From Paraburkholderia sp. IMGN_8 (GTDB lineage: Bacteria; Pseudomonadota; Gammaproteobacteria; Burkholderiales; Burkholderiaceae): a stretch of 64,000 nt of DNA. A program made the translations under genes and the position numbers. Below are positions 32,747 through 40,782 of this stretch, one piece after another. The notes under the pieces are model-generated. The model saw only the letters and a program-made list of their open reading frames with translations, was not told the DNA's origin and made no database searches. Each line of letters begins with the position of its first letter. The first letter of the stretch is position 1. The stretch lies in contig NZ_CP150901.1 in assembly GCF_038050405.1 (NCBI RefSeq), forward strand, positions 1,240,001 through 1,304,000, in the 5' to 3' direction.

Positions 32747-34030
32747 TTAAACAACAACCGCCACGGTCTCCTTAATCACGTCTTCAAGAATAACCAAAGC
32801 CTCATCGAAGACAGAATCCTGAATAGTGAGCGGAAACAGGAACCGAACGACGTTCGAATAAACACCACAAACGAGCAACAACAACCCGCGCTCAAGCGCA
32901 CGAGCCTGCACCCGCTTGGTGAACTCAGCATCCGGCTCGGAAGTGCCAGCCTTGCAGAATTCAACAGCAACCATCCCCCCAGGCCCGCGCACATCGGCAA
33001 TCTGCGGAACCTCGCTTTGAAGCGCGATCAGCTTCGCTTTAACGCGATCACCAAGCACAACAGCCCGCTCGCAGAGCTTCTCTTCATCGATGATATCGAG
33101 CACAGCATGCGCAGCAGCAACCGCCAACGGGTTACCGGCATAGGTGCCGCCCAGGCCACCAGGCGCCGCAGCATCCATCACGTCGGCGCGACCAACGACA
33201 CCCGACAACGGCATGCCGCCGGCCAGGCTCTTGGCCATCGTCATCAGATCAGGCACCACATCGTAGTGATGCATCGCAAACAACTTCCCGGTACGGGCAA
33301 AACCCGTCTGCACTTCATCAGCGATCAGCAAAATCCCGTGCTCATTGCACAACTTCCGCAATGCACGCACAAACTCGGGCGGCGCGGGATAAAAACCGCC
33401 TTCGCCCTGAACCGGTTCAAAAATGATCGCCGCGACACGCTTCGGATCGATGTCGGCCTTCAACAGAAACTCGATCGCCTTCAGCGAATCGGCAGTCGTC
33501 ACGCCGTGCAGCGGATTCGGGAACGGTGCATGGAACACGTCCGAAGGGAACGGACCAAAGCCGAGCTTGTACGGTGCAACCTTGCCGGTCAGTGCCATGC
33601 CCATCAGCGTGCGGCCATGAAAACCGCCGGTAAAGGCAATCACGCCCGGACGGCCGGTCGCAGCGCGGGCAATCTTGATCGCGTTTTCGACCGCCTCGGC
33701 ACCCGTCGTGAAGAATGCCGTCTTCTTCGGATAGTCGCCCGGCGCGCGTTGATTGATCTTCTCGGCCAGTTCGACGTACGACGCGTACGGCACGATCTGA
33801 TACGCAGTGTGCGTGAAATGATTGAGCTGGTCGCGGATCGCCGCCAGAATCTTCGGATGACGGTGGCCGGTGTTGCACACCGCAATGCCCGCAGCGAAGT
33901 CGATGAAACGGCGGCCCTCGACGTCCCACAACTCGGCGTTCTCAGCGCGCTCGGCGTAGAAATCGCACATCACGCCTACACCGCGCGGCGTGGCGGCATC
34001 CTTGCGGCTCTTCAGTTCAGCATTCTTCAT
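32747..34030 (-). CDS. gabT: 4-aminobutyrate--2-oxoglutarate aminotransferase
   Basis: A 427-residue PLP aminotransferase (class III) converting GABA and 2-oxoglutarate to succinate semialdehyde and glutamate. Key motifs: RAENAELWDVEGRRFIDFAAGIAV, FFTTGAEAVENAIKIARAATGR, GFHGRTLMGMALTGK, IFEPVQGEGG, LLIADEVQTGFARTGKLFAM and the PLP-lysine in TMAKSLAGGMPLSG (Lys267, matching Lys268 of E. coli GabT). The ATG at 34030 is preferred: GGAG is 6 nt upstream, whereas an ATG at 34036 abuts the ribosome site. Divergent from its presumed regulator gabR. The last about 150 bp show an unusual composition next to inverted-repeat module 1. Confidence 0.95.
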   Translation of the reverse strand: MKNAELKSRKDAATPRGVGVMCDFYAERAENAELWDVEGRRFIDFAAGIAVCNTGHRHPKILAAIRDQLNHFTHTAYQIVPYASYVELAEKINQRAPGDYPKKTAFFTTGAEAVENAIKIARAATGRPGVIAFTGGFHGRTLMGMALTGKVAPYKLGFGPFPSDVFHAPFPNPLHGVTTADSLKAIEFLLKADIDPKRVAAIIFEPVQGEGGFYPAPPEFVRALRKLCNEHGILLIADEVQTGFARTGKLFAMHHYDVVPDLMTMAKSLAGGMPLSGVVGRADVMDAAAPGGLGGTYAGNPLAVAAAHAVLDIIDEEKLCERAVVLGDRVKAKLIALQSEVPQIADVRGPGGMVAVEFCKAGTSEPDAEFTKRVQARALERGLLLLVCGVYSNVVRFLFPLTIQDSVFDEALVILEDVIKETVAVVV

Positions 34031-34107
34031 AGTCATCTCCTCACTCCTCGGTTTTTGCGGGGGGCCGCCGATGGACGCCGCGCCCACAGCGCAGCACATG
34101 CAGCGAC

Positions 34108-34163
34108 TATAATGAGATTTGGCTCTTAACTTCAGAGCCATTTCAATAAAAATGTAGGAGCCA
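34108..34163 (+). promoter_or_regulatory. gabR promoter and candidate GabR operator
   Basis: In the gap between divergent gabT and gabR there is a perfect -10 hexamer TATAAT (34108-34113, plus strand) and, just after the expected start of transcription, an inverted repeat TGGCTCT (34120-34126) and AGAGCCA (34134-34140), with a third half-site GAGCCA at about 34158-34163 merging into the gabR ribosome site. MocR/GabR regulators bind repeated sites in exactly such gaps and autorepress. Binding is inferred. Confidence 0.6.
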
Positions 34164-34166
34164 ATC

Positions 34167-35678
34167 ATGCGCGCGAGCGTTTTGTCCGACTGGCTGGCGC
34201 AGCGCCTCGATCGTGGCAACGGCCAGCCGATCTATCGTCAGCTGCATCGGCTGTTGCAGCAAGCGATTCTGTCGCGTGAATTGCCGGCGGGCACGAAGGT
34301 GCCGTCGTCGCGTTTGCTGGCGCAGGAACTGGGCATCGGGCGCAATACCGTTACCCAAGTGTATGAGCAGTTGGCCCTCGAAGGCTATGTGAGCTCGGCG
34401 ACCGGGCGCGGCACCTTCGTCGCCGATAGTGCGCCGGACGAAATCGTCGGCGCGCCCGATGCCGAGGCGCCCGCGGCGCGGCCCGAGCCGCTCCCGCTGC
34501 CGTTGCAGGCCAAGCGCGCGCTGTCCACGCGCGGCGCGAGGCTGATTGCGGGCGCGGGCGTGTCCAAGCGTCAATGGGGCGCGTTCATGCCGGGCGTGCC
34601 GGATGTCACAAAGTTTCCGGCCCGCGTGTGGAGCCGCTTGCATAACAAGTACTGGCGCCGGCTGCGTCCGGACCTGCTGACTTACGCGCCGGGCGGCGGC
34701 CTGGCGTTGCTGCGGCACGCGCTGGCGGACTATCTGCGTACGTCGCGCTCGGTGCGTTGCACGCCCGAGCAGATCATCATCACGACCGGGATTCACCAGT
34801 CGGTCGATCTGGCCGTGCGCCTGCTGTCCGATCCGGGCGACGTGATCTGGACCGAAGACCCCTGCTATTGGGGCGTGCGCAGCGTCATGCACGTGTCCGG
34901 CCTGCAATCGCGGCCGATCGCCGTCGACGAAGAGGGCATCAATCCGTCCGCCGACGACCTCGCGCAGCCGCCGAAGCTGATGCTCGTCACGCCCTCGCAT
35001 CAATATCCGCTCGGCATGGTGATGAGCCTCGCGCGGCGCCGCATGCTGCTCGAATATGCGCGGCAGAACCAATGCTGGATCATCGAGGACGACTACGACA
35101 GCGAATACCGCTACGGCAGCCGGCCGCTGGCATCGCTGCAAGGTCTGGACACGTCCGGCCAGGTGATTTACGTGGGCAGCTTCGGCAAGACGCTGTTTCC
35201 GGGTTTGCGCATCGGCTACCTGGTCGTGCCCGAGGCGCTGGCGGAGAGCTTTGCCACCGCGAGTGCGGAGCTGTACCGCGAAGGACAGTTGCTGCAACAG
35301 GCGATGCTCGCGGAGTTCATCGCGGAAGGGCATTTCACGTCGCACATCCGCAAGATGCGCACGCTTTACGGTCAGCGGCGCCAGGCCCTGCTCGACGCCG
35401 CCGCGTGCCGTTATGGCGATGCGCTGCCGGCAGTCGGCGGCGATGCCGGTTTGCATCTCGTGATGCAGTTGCCCGAAGGCACCGACGACCGCGCGGTGGC
35501 CGCGGCGGCGCTGGAGCGCAATATCGTCGTGCGGCCCTTGTCGGGGTATTACGCGCAACCGTCGCTCGCGCCGTCGGGCTTGCTGATCGGCTACGCGTGC
35601 GTGCCGGACGAAGAGATCGCGCCGGCCTTCAATACGCTCGCCGATGCGATCGACGCCACGCTTGTGCAATTCGCGTGA
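34167..35678 (+). CDS. gabR: MocR/GabR-family PLP-dependent transcriptional regulator
   Basis: A 503-residue fusion of a GntR-type winged helix and an aminotransferase-fold domain. The N-terminal part has GNGQPIYRQLHRLLQQAILS, LPAGTKVPSSRLLAQELGIGRNTV and YVSSATGRGTFVAD in order (about residues 14-90). The aminotransferase part keeps IIEDDYDSEYRY and the PLP-lysine in YVGSFGKTLFPGLRIGYLVVP. In Bacillus GabR the PLP and GABA aldimine turns on gabTD. Its position divergent from gabT supports that role here. Ribosome site TAGGAG 6 nt before the ATG. Confidence 0.9.
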   Translation: MRASVLSDWLAQRLDRGNGQPIYRQLHRLLQQAILSRELPAGTKVPSSRLLAQELGIGRNTVTQVYEQLALEGYVSSATGRGTFVADSAPDEIVGAPDAEAPAARPEPLPLPLQAKRALSTRGARLIAGAGVSKRQWGAFMPGVPDVTKFPARVWSRLHNKYWRRLRPDLLTYAPGGGLALLRHALADYLRTSRSVRCTPEQIIITTGIHQSVDLAVRLLSDPGDVIWTEDPCYWGVRSVMHVSGLQSRPIAVDEEGINPSADDLAQPPKLMLVTPSHQYPLGMVMSLARRRMLLEYARQNQCWIIEDDYDSEYRYGSRPLASLQGLDTSGQVIYVGSFGKTLFPGLRIGYLVVPEALAESFATASAELYREGQLLQQAMLAEFIAEGHFTSHIRKMRTLYGQRRQALLDAAACRYGDALPAVGGDAGLHLVMQLPEGTDDRAVAAAALERNIVVRPLSGYYAQPSLAPSGLLIGYACVPDEEIAPAFNTLADAIDATLVQFA

Positions 35679-35772
35679 GCCTGAACGTACGCGTGCGCAT
35701 GCTTCACCGCTTCAAATCCGGATTGGGACGGCACCCAGCGTGATCCGTGCGCGGGCAACGATGGCGCCGCGT

Positions 35773-36615
35773 TCAGGTCACACGCTCCCGCAGCCACGCG
35801 GAAGCCAGATCGATCGCCGTCACGACCACGATCACCATGATCATCACCGCAGCGGTCTGCGCATAGTTGAACGAGCGGATCGCCTCGTACAGCACCACGC
35901 CAATGCCGCCCGCGCCGACCATGCCGACCACCATCGCTGAGCGCACGTTGGATTCGAAGCGATACAACGCGTACGAGATCCACAACGGCAGCACTTGCGG
36001 CAGCACGGCGTAGATGATTTCGTCGAGACTGGTTGCGCCGGTTGCGCGGACGCCTTCGGCCGGACGCGGATCGATCGCCTCGACCGCTTCGGCAAACAGT
36101 TTGGCGAGCACACCGGTGGTGTGCACCCACAAGGCCAGCACGCCGGCGAACGGACCGAGGCCGACCGCGACGATGAACAGCATCGCGAAGACCATTTCGT
36201 TGATCGCGCGGCAGGCATCCATCAGGCGGCGCATCGGCTGCACGATCCACATCGGCGCCATGTTGTGCGCGGACATCAGCCCGCACGGCACCGCGCACAC
36301 CAGCGAGAGGGCGGTGCCCCACACCGCCACCGAAAGCGTCACAACCATCTCGTGCAGATAGTTGCGCCACTCGGTGAAGTCCGGCGGGAAAAAGTCCTTG
36401 GCGAACTGGCCCATGTTGCCGGCGTCGCTGAGCAGGTCGAGCGGGCGCATGTCGGCGCCGTGCCAGGCTCCGCCCAACACGGCGAGCACCGCGATCCAGC
36501 CGAGCAGCGACAGCCAGCTGCGCTTGCCCGCGGCCGGCGCGGCATGCCGTGCCGCCGATGCCGCGAGCGCCTCGTTCGCGCGCGCCGGCGACGTGACCAG
36601 ATCGGCCGTGTTCAT
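35773..36615 (-). CDS. phnE: Phosphonate ABC transporter permease
   Basis: A 280-residue inner-membrane permease. About six helices are visible (first [19 protein letters not shown]), and the ABC-permease EAA loop reads [35 protein letters not shown] across about residues 173-207, the PhnE pattern. [25 protein letters not shown] follows, also typical. Its ATG overlaps the phnD stop by four bases. Last gene of the minus-strand phnC-phnD-phnE unit. Such importers may carry phosphonates, phosphite or phosphate esters. Confidence 0.93.
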   Translation of the reverse strand: MNTADLVTSPARANEALAASAARHAAPAAGKRSWLSLLGWIAVLAVLGGAWHGADMRPLDLLSDAGNMGQFAKDFFPPDFTEWRNYLHEMVVTLSVAVWGTALSLVCAVPCGLMSAHNMAPMWIVQPMRRLMDACRAINEMVFAMLFIVAVGLGPFAGVLALWVHTTGVLAKLFAEAVEAIDPRPAEGVRATGATSLDEIIYAVLPQVLPLWISYALYRFESNVRSAMVVGMVGAGGIGVVLYEAIRSFNYAQTAAVMIMVIVVVTAIDLASAWLRERVT

Positions 36616-37589
36616 TGCTTCGCTGCGGGCACGTTGAGCGCGCTCAGCTTCGCATCGAGCGCGGCCAGCTGGGTCTTGCGGTCGTCAGCGGAAAGATGCG
36701 TGTCGCTCTCGATCTTCTGCTTCTGCTGGAACAGCGCGACCTGGCGGATCGGCAGCAACTGTGCATCCGTGGAGGCCGCGAAGCCGGCATAGCCGGTGAT
36801 CGCCGCCATCACCGCCTTTTCATGCGGATCGGACTTCGCGTAGTTCAGGAAGAAATTGCGGATCTTGTCCTTGGTGGCTTGCGGCAGATCCTTGCGCCAC
36901 ACCAGCGGGTCCGACGGAATCAGCGGCGAGGTCCATAACACCCGCACTTGCGCGAACTTGTCCGGATGCTGCTTCTTGAGCGTGTCGAGCATCTCGGTGT
37001 TGTTGGTGGCGATGTCGATTTTGTTGTTCACCACGGCCAGCAGGTTCGCCTCATGGCTCGACGGCAACACGGTCTTGAACGAGGTGTTGACCGGCGTATT
37101 GTGTTTGGCGAACAGGTAGTAGCCCGGAATCAGCGTGCCCGATGTGGAGTTCGGATCGCCGAAGCCGAGCGTGACGTCCCTGGTGTTCCTGAAGACGTCA
37201 TCGAGCGTCTTGAAGCGGCTGTTCACGTTGGTGATCAGCACCGAGTAATAACCGGCGTCGCCGTTCGCGTACTCGACCTTGGCGAACACTTCGCCTTGCG
37301 AGCGATCGACCGCTTCGATCGCCGAGGCGTTGCCGAAATAGCCGACCTGCACTTTATTGAAGCGCATGCCTTCGATGATGCCGGCGTAGTCGGTCGCGAA
37401 AAACGCCTTGACGTTCAGGCCGGTTTGTTTGTTCATGTCGTCGATCAGCGGTTCCCAGCGCTGTTTCAGCACGGAGGACGAATCAGTCGAGATGATGCCG
37501 AGATTGATGTCTTCGGCTTGTGCGGTGGCGACGCAGGCGAACGCGGCGGCGCCGACGGTCAGCGTGATCAATGAACGCAGGAATTTCAT
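36612..37589 (-). CDS. phnD: Phosphonate ABC transporter substrate-binding protein
   Basis: A 325-residue periplasmic binding protein. The signal peptide ([20 protein letters not shown], cut near AQA|ED) precedes [28 protein letters not shown], then [31 protein letters not shown], which are PhnD strands lining the phosphonate pocket; [21 protein letters not shown] holds the S-T-S-G phosphonate-binding loop. Located 41 nt after phnC and overlapping phnE by four bases. The C-terminus has a charged helical tail ([20 protein letters not shown]). Confidence 0.94.
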   Translation of the reverse strand: MKFLRSLITLTVGAAAFACVATAQAEDINLGIISTDSSSVLKQRWEPLIDDMNKQTGLNVKAFFATDYAGIIEGMRFNKVQVGYFGNASAIEAVDRSQGEVFAKVEYANGDAGYYSVLITNVNSRFKTLDDVFRNTRDVTLGFGDPNSTSGTLIPGYYLFAKHNTPVNTSFKTVLPSSHEANLLAVVNNKIDIATNNTEMLDTLKKQHPDKFAQVRVLWTSPLIPSDPLVWRKDLPQATKDKIRNFFLNYAKSDPHEKAVMAAITGYAGFAASTDAQLLPIRQVALFQQKQKIESDTHLSADDRKTQLAALDAKLSALNVPAAKQ

Positions 37590-37630
37590 CGGTTGAGATC
37601 CGGTTGAGTGGACAGAGTCGGGAAGCGCGC

Positions 37631-38521
37631 TTAACTCGAGTGCGCTGGATTGAGGGCAAACGCGTAACGCGTCGAGGCGGGTGTTTCGTCAGGCGTCGCT
37701 GCGGTGCTTTCCGCAGTGTTGGCGCTGTTGGCCGTGTCGTCGAGCAGTTCGCGGGCGTCGTCGCCGTAAAGCTTCTTGAGCAGGGCCGGGGTCAGCGCGG
37801 CGGACGGGCCGTCGTAGACGATCTTGCCGCGTCGCAACGCAACAGTGCGCGGGCAATACTGCATCGCGATGTCCACCTGGTGCAGCGACACCAGCACTGT
37901 CAGCTGATGCTCGATATTCAACGTACGCAGCATGTCCATGACGCGGCGCGACGATTCGGGGTCGAGCGAGGCGATCGGTTCGTCGGCCAGCACGATGCGA
38001 GCGCGTTGCACCAGCGCACGCGCCAATGCCGCGCGCTGCTGCTGGCCGCCGGAAAGGGTGGCGGCGCGTTCGCGCGCATGTTCGGCAATGCCGACTTCAT
38101 CGAGCGCGGCCATCGACAAAGCCCGCTCCGCACGCGGAAAACGCCCGAACAGACGGCGCCAGAACGGCAGGCGCGCCAGCGCGCCGATCAGCACGTTGCT
38201 TTCGACCGACAAGCGGTTCACCAGATTGAATTGCTGAAACACGAAGCTGATATCGCGGCGAATGCGCCGCACTTCACGTACGATGCGGCCGTTCTGCTGA
38301 ATCGGCCGGCCGAGAATCTCGATCCGCGACGGCTGCGCATCCGAAGCGGTGAAGCCCGCGATATGCCGCAGAAGCGTCGACTTGCCTGAGCCCGATGCGC
38401 CGATCAGCGCGACCATTTCGCCGGGCTCGACGCGCAAATCGATTTCGTCCAGTGCCTTGCGGCCGTTGCCGAACGTCTTGCTCAGCCGTTCGATACGAAT
38501 TGCTTCCCGAATCGCTTCCAT
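37631..38521 (-). CDS. phnC: Phosphonate ABC transporter ATP-binding protein
   Basis: A 296-residue ABC ATPase, first gene of phnCDE. Walker [10 protein letters not shown] (residues 41-49), Q-loop [21 protein letters not shown] (in sequence; FVFQQFNLV is characteristic of PhnC), signature [15 protein letters not shown], Walker [16 protein letters not shown] and H-loop [11 protein letters not shown]. About 35 residues longer than E. coli PhnC, the extra being a low-complexity Ala/Thr-rich tail ([20 protein letters not shown]). No C-P lyase or phosphonatase gene is adjacent. The 295-bp gap upstream (38522-38816) holds divergent promoters but no clear motif was found. Confidence 0.94.
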   Translation of the reverse strand: MEAIREAIRIERLSKTFGNGRKALDEIDLRVEPGEMVALIGASGSGKSTLLRHIAGFTASDAQPSRIEILGRPIQQNGRIVREVRRIRRDISFVFQQFNLVNRLSVESNVLIGALARLPFWRRLFGRFPRAERALSMAALDEVGIAEHARERAATLSGGQQQRAALARALVQRARIVLADEPIASLDPESSRRVMDMLRTLNIEHQLTVLVSLHQVDIAMQYCPRTVALRRGKIVYDGPSAALTPALLKKLYGDDARELLDDTANSANTAESTAATPDETPASTRYAFALNPAHSS

Positions 38522-38816
38522 AAATAAGTAGCCCTTGATGCATCCGGCCGTTGTCGGAATGTGTGGGGCTCATTCTAGGAAGCGTCTGTGACGGTTGAGT
38601 GAAGGCATCGCAACGTCTAGACGACTATATCTTTTAGTGTCCGTTTTGCGTCTGCGGCAAGGCAAATTGAAGTCAAACGGCTGAACAGAAAATGACACCC
38701 TTATGACATGATCTGCGCGGGGCGGGCCTGGCTGTTCATGATCGCCGCAAGCCAGGCTATATTGCGTCATTCGCTGTGCCGTCCCCAATAACCTTGCAGT
38801 TCCATTCGCCGTCGTC

Positions 38817-39851
38817 ATGCAGCCTTTGAGTTTTCTTCCCGACAGTTTTGCGGAGTACGAAGATCTCAAGACGATCCTCGAACAGGGCGGCGCCAACTTC
38901 GAAATCCGCACCGCCTGCGAGACGACGGTGCGTGGCAGGCATTTCGCCGTGCACACGGCGAGCATGGGGTCGAGCGACCCCCTTGCGCCGGCGATCGGGT
39001 TTTTCGGCGGCATTCATGGACTCGAACGGATCGGCTCGCAACTCGTGCTCGACTACATGCGCGCGCTGCTGGCGCGACTCGAATGGGACGAACTGCTGGT
39101 GCGGCAGCTGCAATCGATTCGTCTGATCTTTATGCCGATCGTCAATCCGGGAGGCATGTGGGCCGCCACGCGCGCCAACCCCAATGGCGTCGATCTGATG
39201 CGCAACGCGCCGCAGAACGCCGACGAACGTGTGCCGTTGCTGGCAGGCGGTCAGCGTCTGGGCGCATGGCTGCCCTGGTATCGCGGCCCGCTGGGCGCGC
39301 CGATGGAGCCCGAAGCCGCGGCGCTGCTACGGGTAGTCGAAACCGAACTGGCCGCGCGGCCGCTCAGCATCGCGCTGGACTGCCACTCGGGTTATGGCTG
39401 GCGCGACAGTATCTGGTTTCCGTATGCGCGCACCCGCAAGCTGATGCCGCATCTGCCGGAAATGTACGCGCTGAAGACCATGTTCGAACGCGCGCATCCG
39501 CATCACGGCTACGCGTTCGAACCGCAGAGCCACCAGTATCTGTTGCATGGCGATCTGTGGGATTATGCGTACGACCGCACGCCGCCACCCAACGTATTTC
39601 TGCCGATGACGCTCGAACTGGGCTCGTGGCTGTGGATCAAGAAGAATCCACGCCAACTGTTTTCGCGTCAGGGCATGTTCAATCCGGTGAAAGCGCATCG
39701 CACCGCACGCGTGCTGCGGCGTCATGCGAACCTGTTCGACTTTCTAGCGCGCGCGGCGTTCTCTTCGCAGCGCTGGCTGCCGGAGGGCAGTCGTCGCGAA
39801 CAACTGCTGCAAAGCGCAATCGACCTTTGGTATAAGGCGGAAGGCGTATGA
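38817..39851 (+). CDS. M14-like zinc metallopeptidase (DUF2817 type)
   Basis: A 344-residue carboxypeptidase-like enzyme. FFGGIHGLERIGSQLVLDY carries the H-x-x-E zinc motif (HGLE); IFMPIVNPGGMWAATRANPNGVDLMRN is the conserved M14 N-P-x-G ... R-x-N-x-x-G-V-D-L-x-R-N run; SIALDCHSGYG supplies the third zinc ligand His; MTLELGSW contains the candidate catalytic Glu. No signal peptide is seen, so it is probably cytoplasmic. Its stop overlaps the following alpha/beta-hydrolase gene (ATGA). Substrate unknown; M14 enzymes remove C-terminal residues or act on murein peptides or succinylated amino acids. Confidence 0.85.
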   Translation: MQPLSFLPDSFAEYEDLKTILEQGGANFEIRTACETTVRGRHFAVHTASMGSSDPLAPAIGFFGGIHGLERIGSQLVLDYMRALLARLEWDELLVRQLQSIRLIFMPIVNPGGMWAATRANPNGVDLMRNAPQNADERVPLLAGGQRLGAWLPWYRGPLGAPMEPEAAALLRVVETELAARPLSIALDCHSGYGWRDSIWFPYARTRKLMPHLPEMYALKTMFERAHPHHGYAFEPQSHQYLLHGDLWDYAYDRTPPPNVFLPMTLELGSWLWIKKNPRQLFSRQGMFNPVKAHRTARVLRRHANLFDFLARAAFSSQRWLPEGSRREQLLQSAIDLWYKAEGV

Positions 39852-40624
39852 GCACGTGGATTCTATTGCGCGGACTCACACGCGAAACACGGCACTGGGG
39901 CCGCTTGCCCGACTTGCTGCGTGACGCAATCGGCAGCGATCGCCTGCTGCTGCTCGATCTGCCCGGCAACGGCGAGTTCAACAATTTGCGCGCGCCGGCC
40001 GCGGTGGCGGATATGGTGGGCTTCGTGCGGCTGGCTGCTTTGCAAAGTAAGGCGACCGGTCCGTATCGCGTGCTCGCGATGTCGCTCGGCGGCATGGTGG
40101 CGACGGACTGGGCGCAGCGTCATCCCGGCGAGATCGAGCGGCTCGTGCTGATCAATACCAGCATGCGGCCGTTCAGCCGCATGCACGAGCGGCTGCGTCC
40201 ATCGGCATGGCCGACGCTCTTCGAGGTGGCCGCGCATTGGCGCGATGCCCAGCGCGCCGAAGTGGGCATTCATCGGTTGACGTGCAATAACGTCGAGACG
40301 CTGGCCGCCGATCTCGCCGCATGGAGCGAGATTCGTCAAAACGCGCCGGTGAGTCGAGGCAATGCGCTGCGGCAGCTATGGGCGGCCGCGCGCTTTAGCG
40401 CCGGGAGGGAGAAGCCGCGCTGCCCGACGCTGCTACTGTCCTCACGCGGCGACAAACTGGTGAACCCGGTATGTTCCGCAAAGCTCGCGGTGGCGTGGGG
40501 CGCCGCGCATCGTGAGCATCCACTGGCCGGTCATGATCTGCCGCACGACGATCCGGCGTGGACCAGCGAGCAGGTCCGCGCGTGGCTGGCGCAGGATGCG
40601 GGCGCGTCGAAAGCCCCGCTTTAA
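39848..40624 (+). CDS. Alpha/beta-fold hydrolase
   Basis: A 258-residue hydrolase coupled to the M14 gene by a four-base overlap. The start MSTWILLRGLTRETRHWGRLPDLL has the oxyanion-like first strand with R-G-L-x-R-E, then LLLLDLPGNGEFNN, the nucleophile elbow AMSLGGMVATDWAQRHP (Ser in M-S-L-G-G), an acid in LLSSRGDKLVNP and the His in HPLAGHDLPHDDP. The elbow lacks the first Gly of the classical G-x-S-x-G (here A-M-S-L-G), a common variant. Probably an esterase or lipase-like enzyme; the pairing with a metallopeptidase hints at sequential hydrolysis of one substrate. Confidence 0.85.
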   Translation: MSTWILLRGLTRETRHWGRLPDLLRDAIGSDRLLLLDLPGNGEFNNLRAPAAVADMVGFVRLAALQSKATGPYRVLAMSLGGMVATDWAQRHPGEIERLVLINTSMRPFSRMHERLRPSAWPTLFEVAAHWRDAQRAEVGIHRLTCNNVETLAADLAAWSEIRQNAPVSRGNALRQLWAAARFSAGREKPRCPTLLLSSRGDKLVNPVCSAKLAVAWGAAHREHPLAGHDLPHDDPAWTSEQVRAWLAQDAGASKAPL

Positions 40625-40782
40625 ACAGCGAACAGTAGACCCTATTCGGGGCTTCCGCTAGCGGGTATAACCTATGTGCGGTCGCACATCGCTTTTCGAG
40701 CGGGCAGGTGCATAATTCCTGTTCGGACGATGCATGCGATTCAAGCGATATACGGTTATTGCCGGCCGCCGGGGAGCTCATC

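Noticed and set aside
32126..32757. Short ORFs inside inverted-repeat module 1
   Set aside because: The same frames appear mirrored in the other arm and lack ribosome sites; they arise from the repeat itself.
34143..35669. 508-codon minus-strand frame opposite gabR
   Set aside because: Shadow of the GabR reading frame, Arg/His/Gln-rich, with no recognisable domain.
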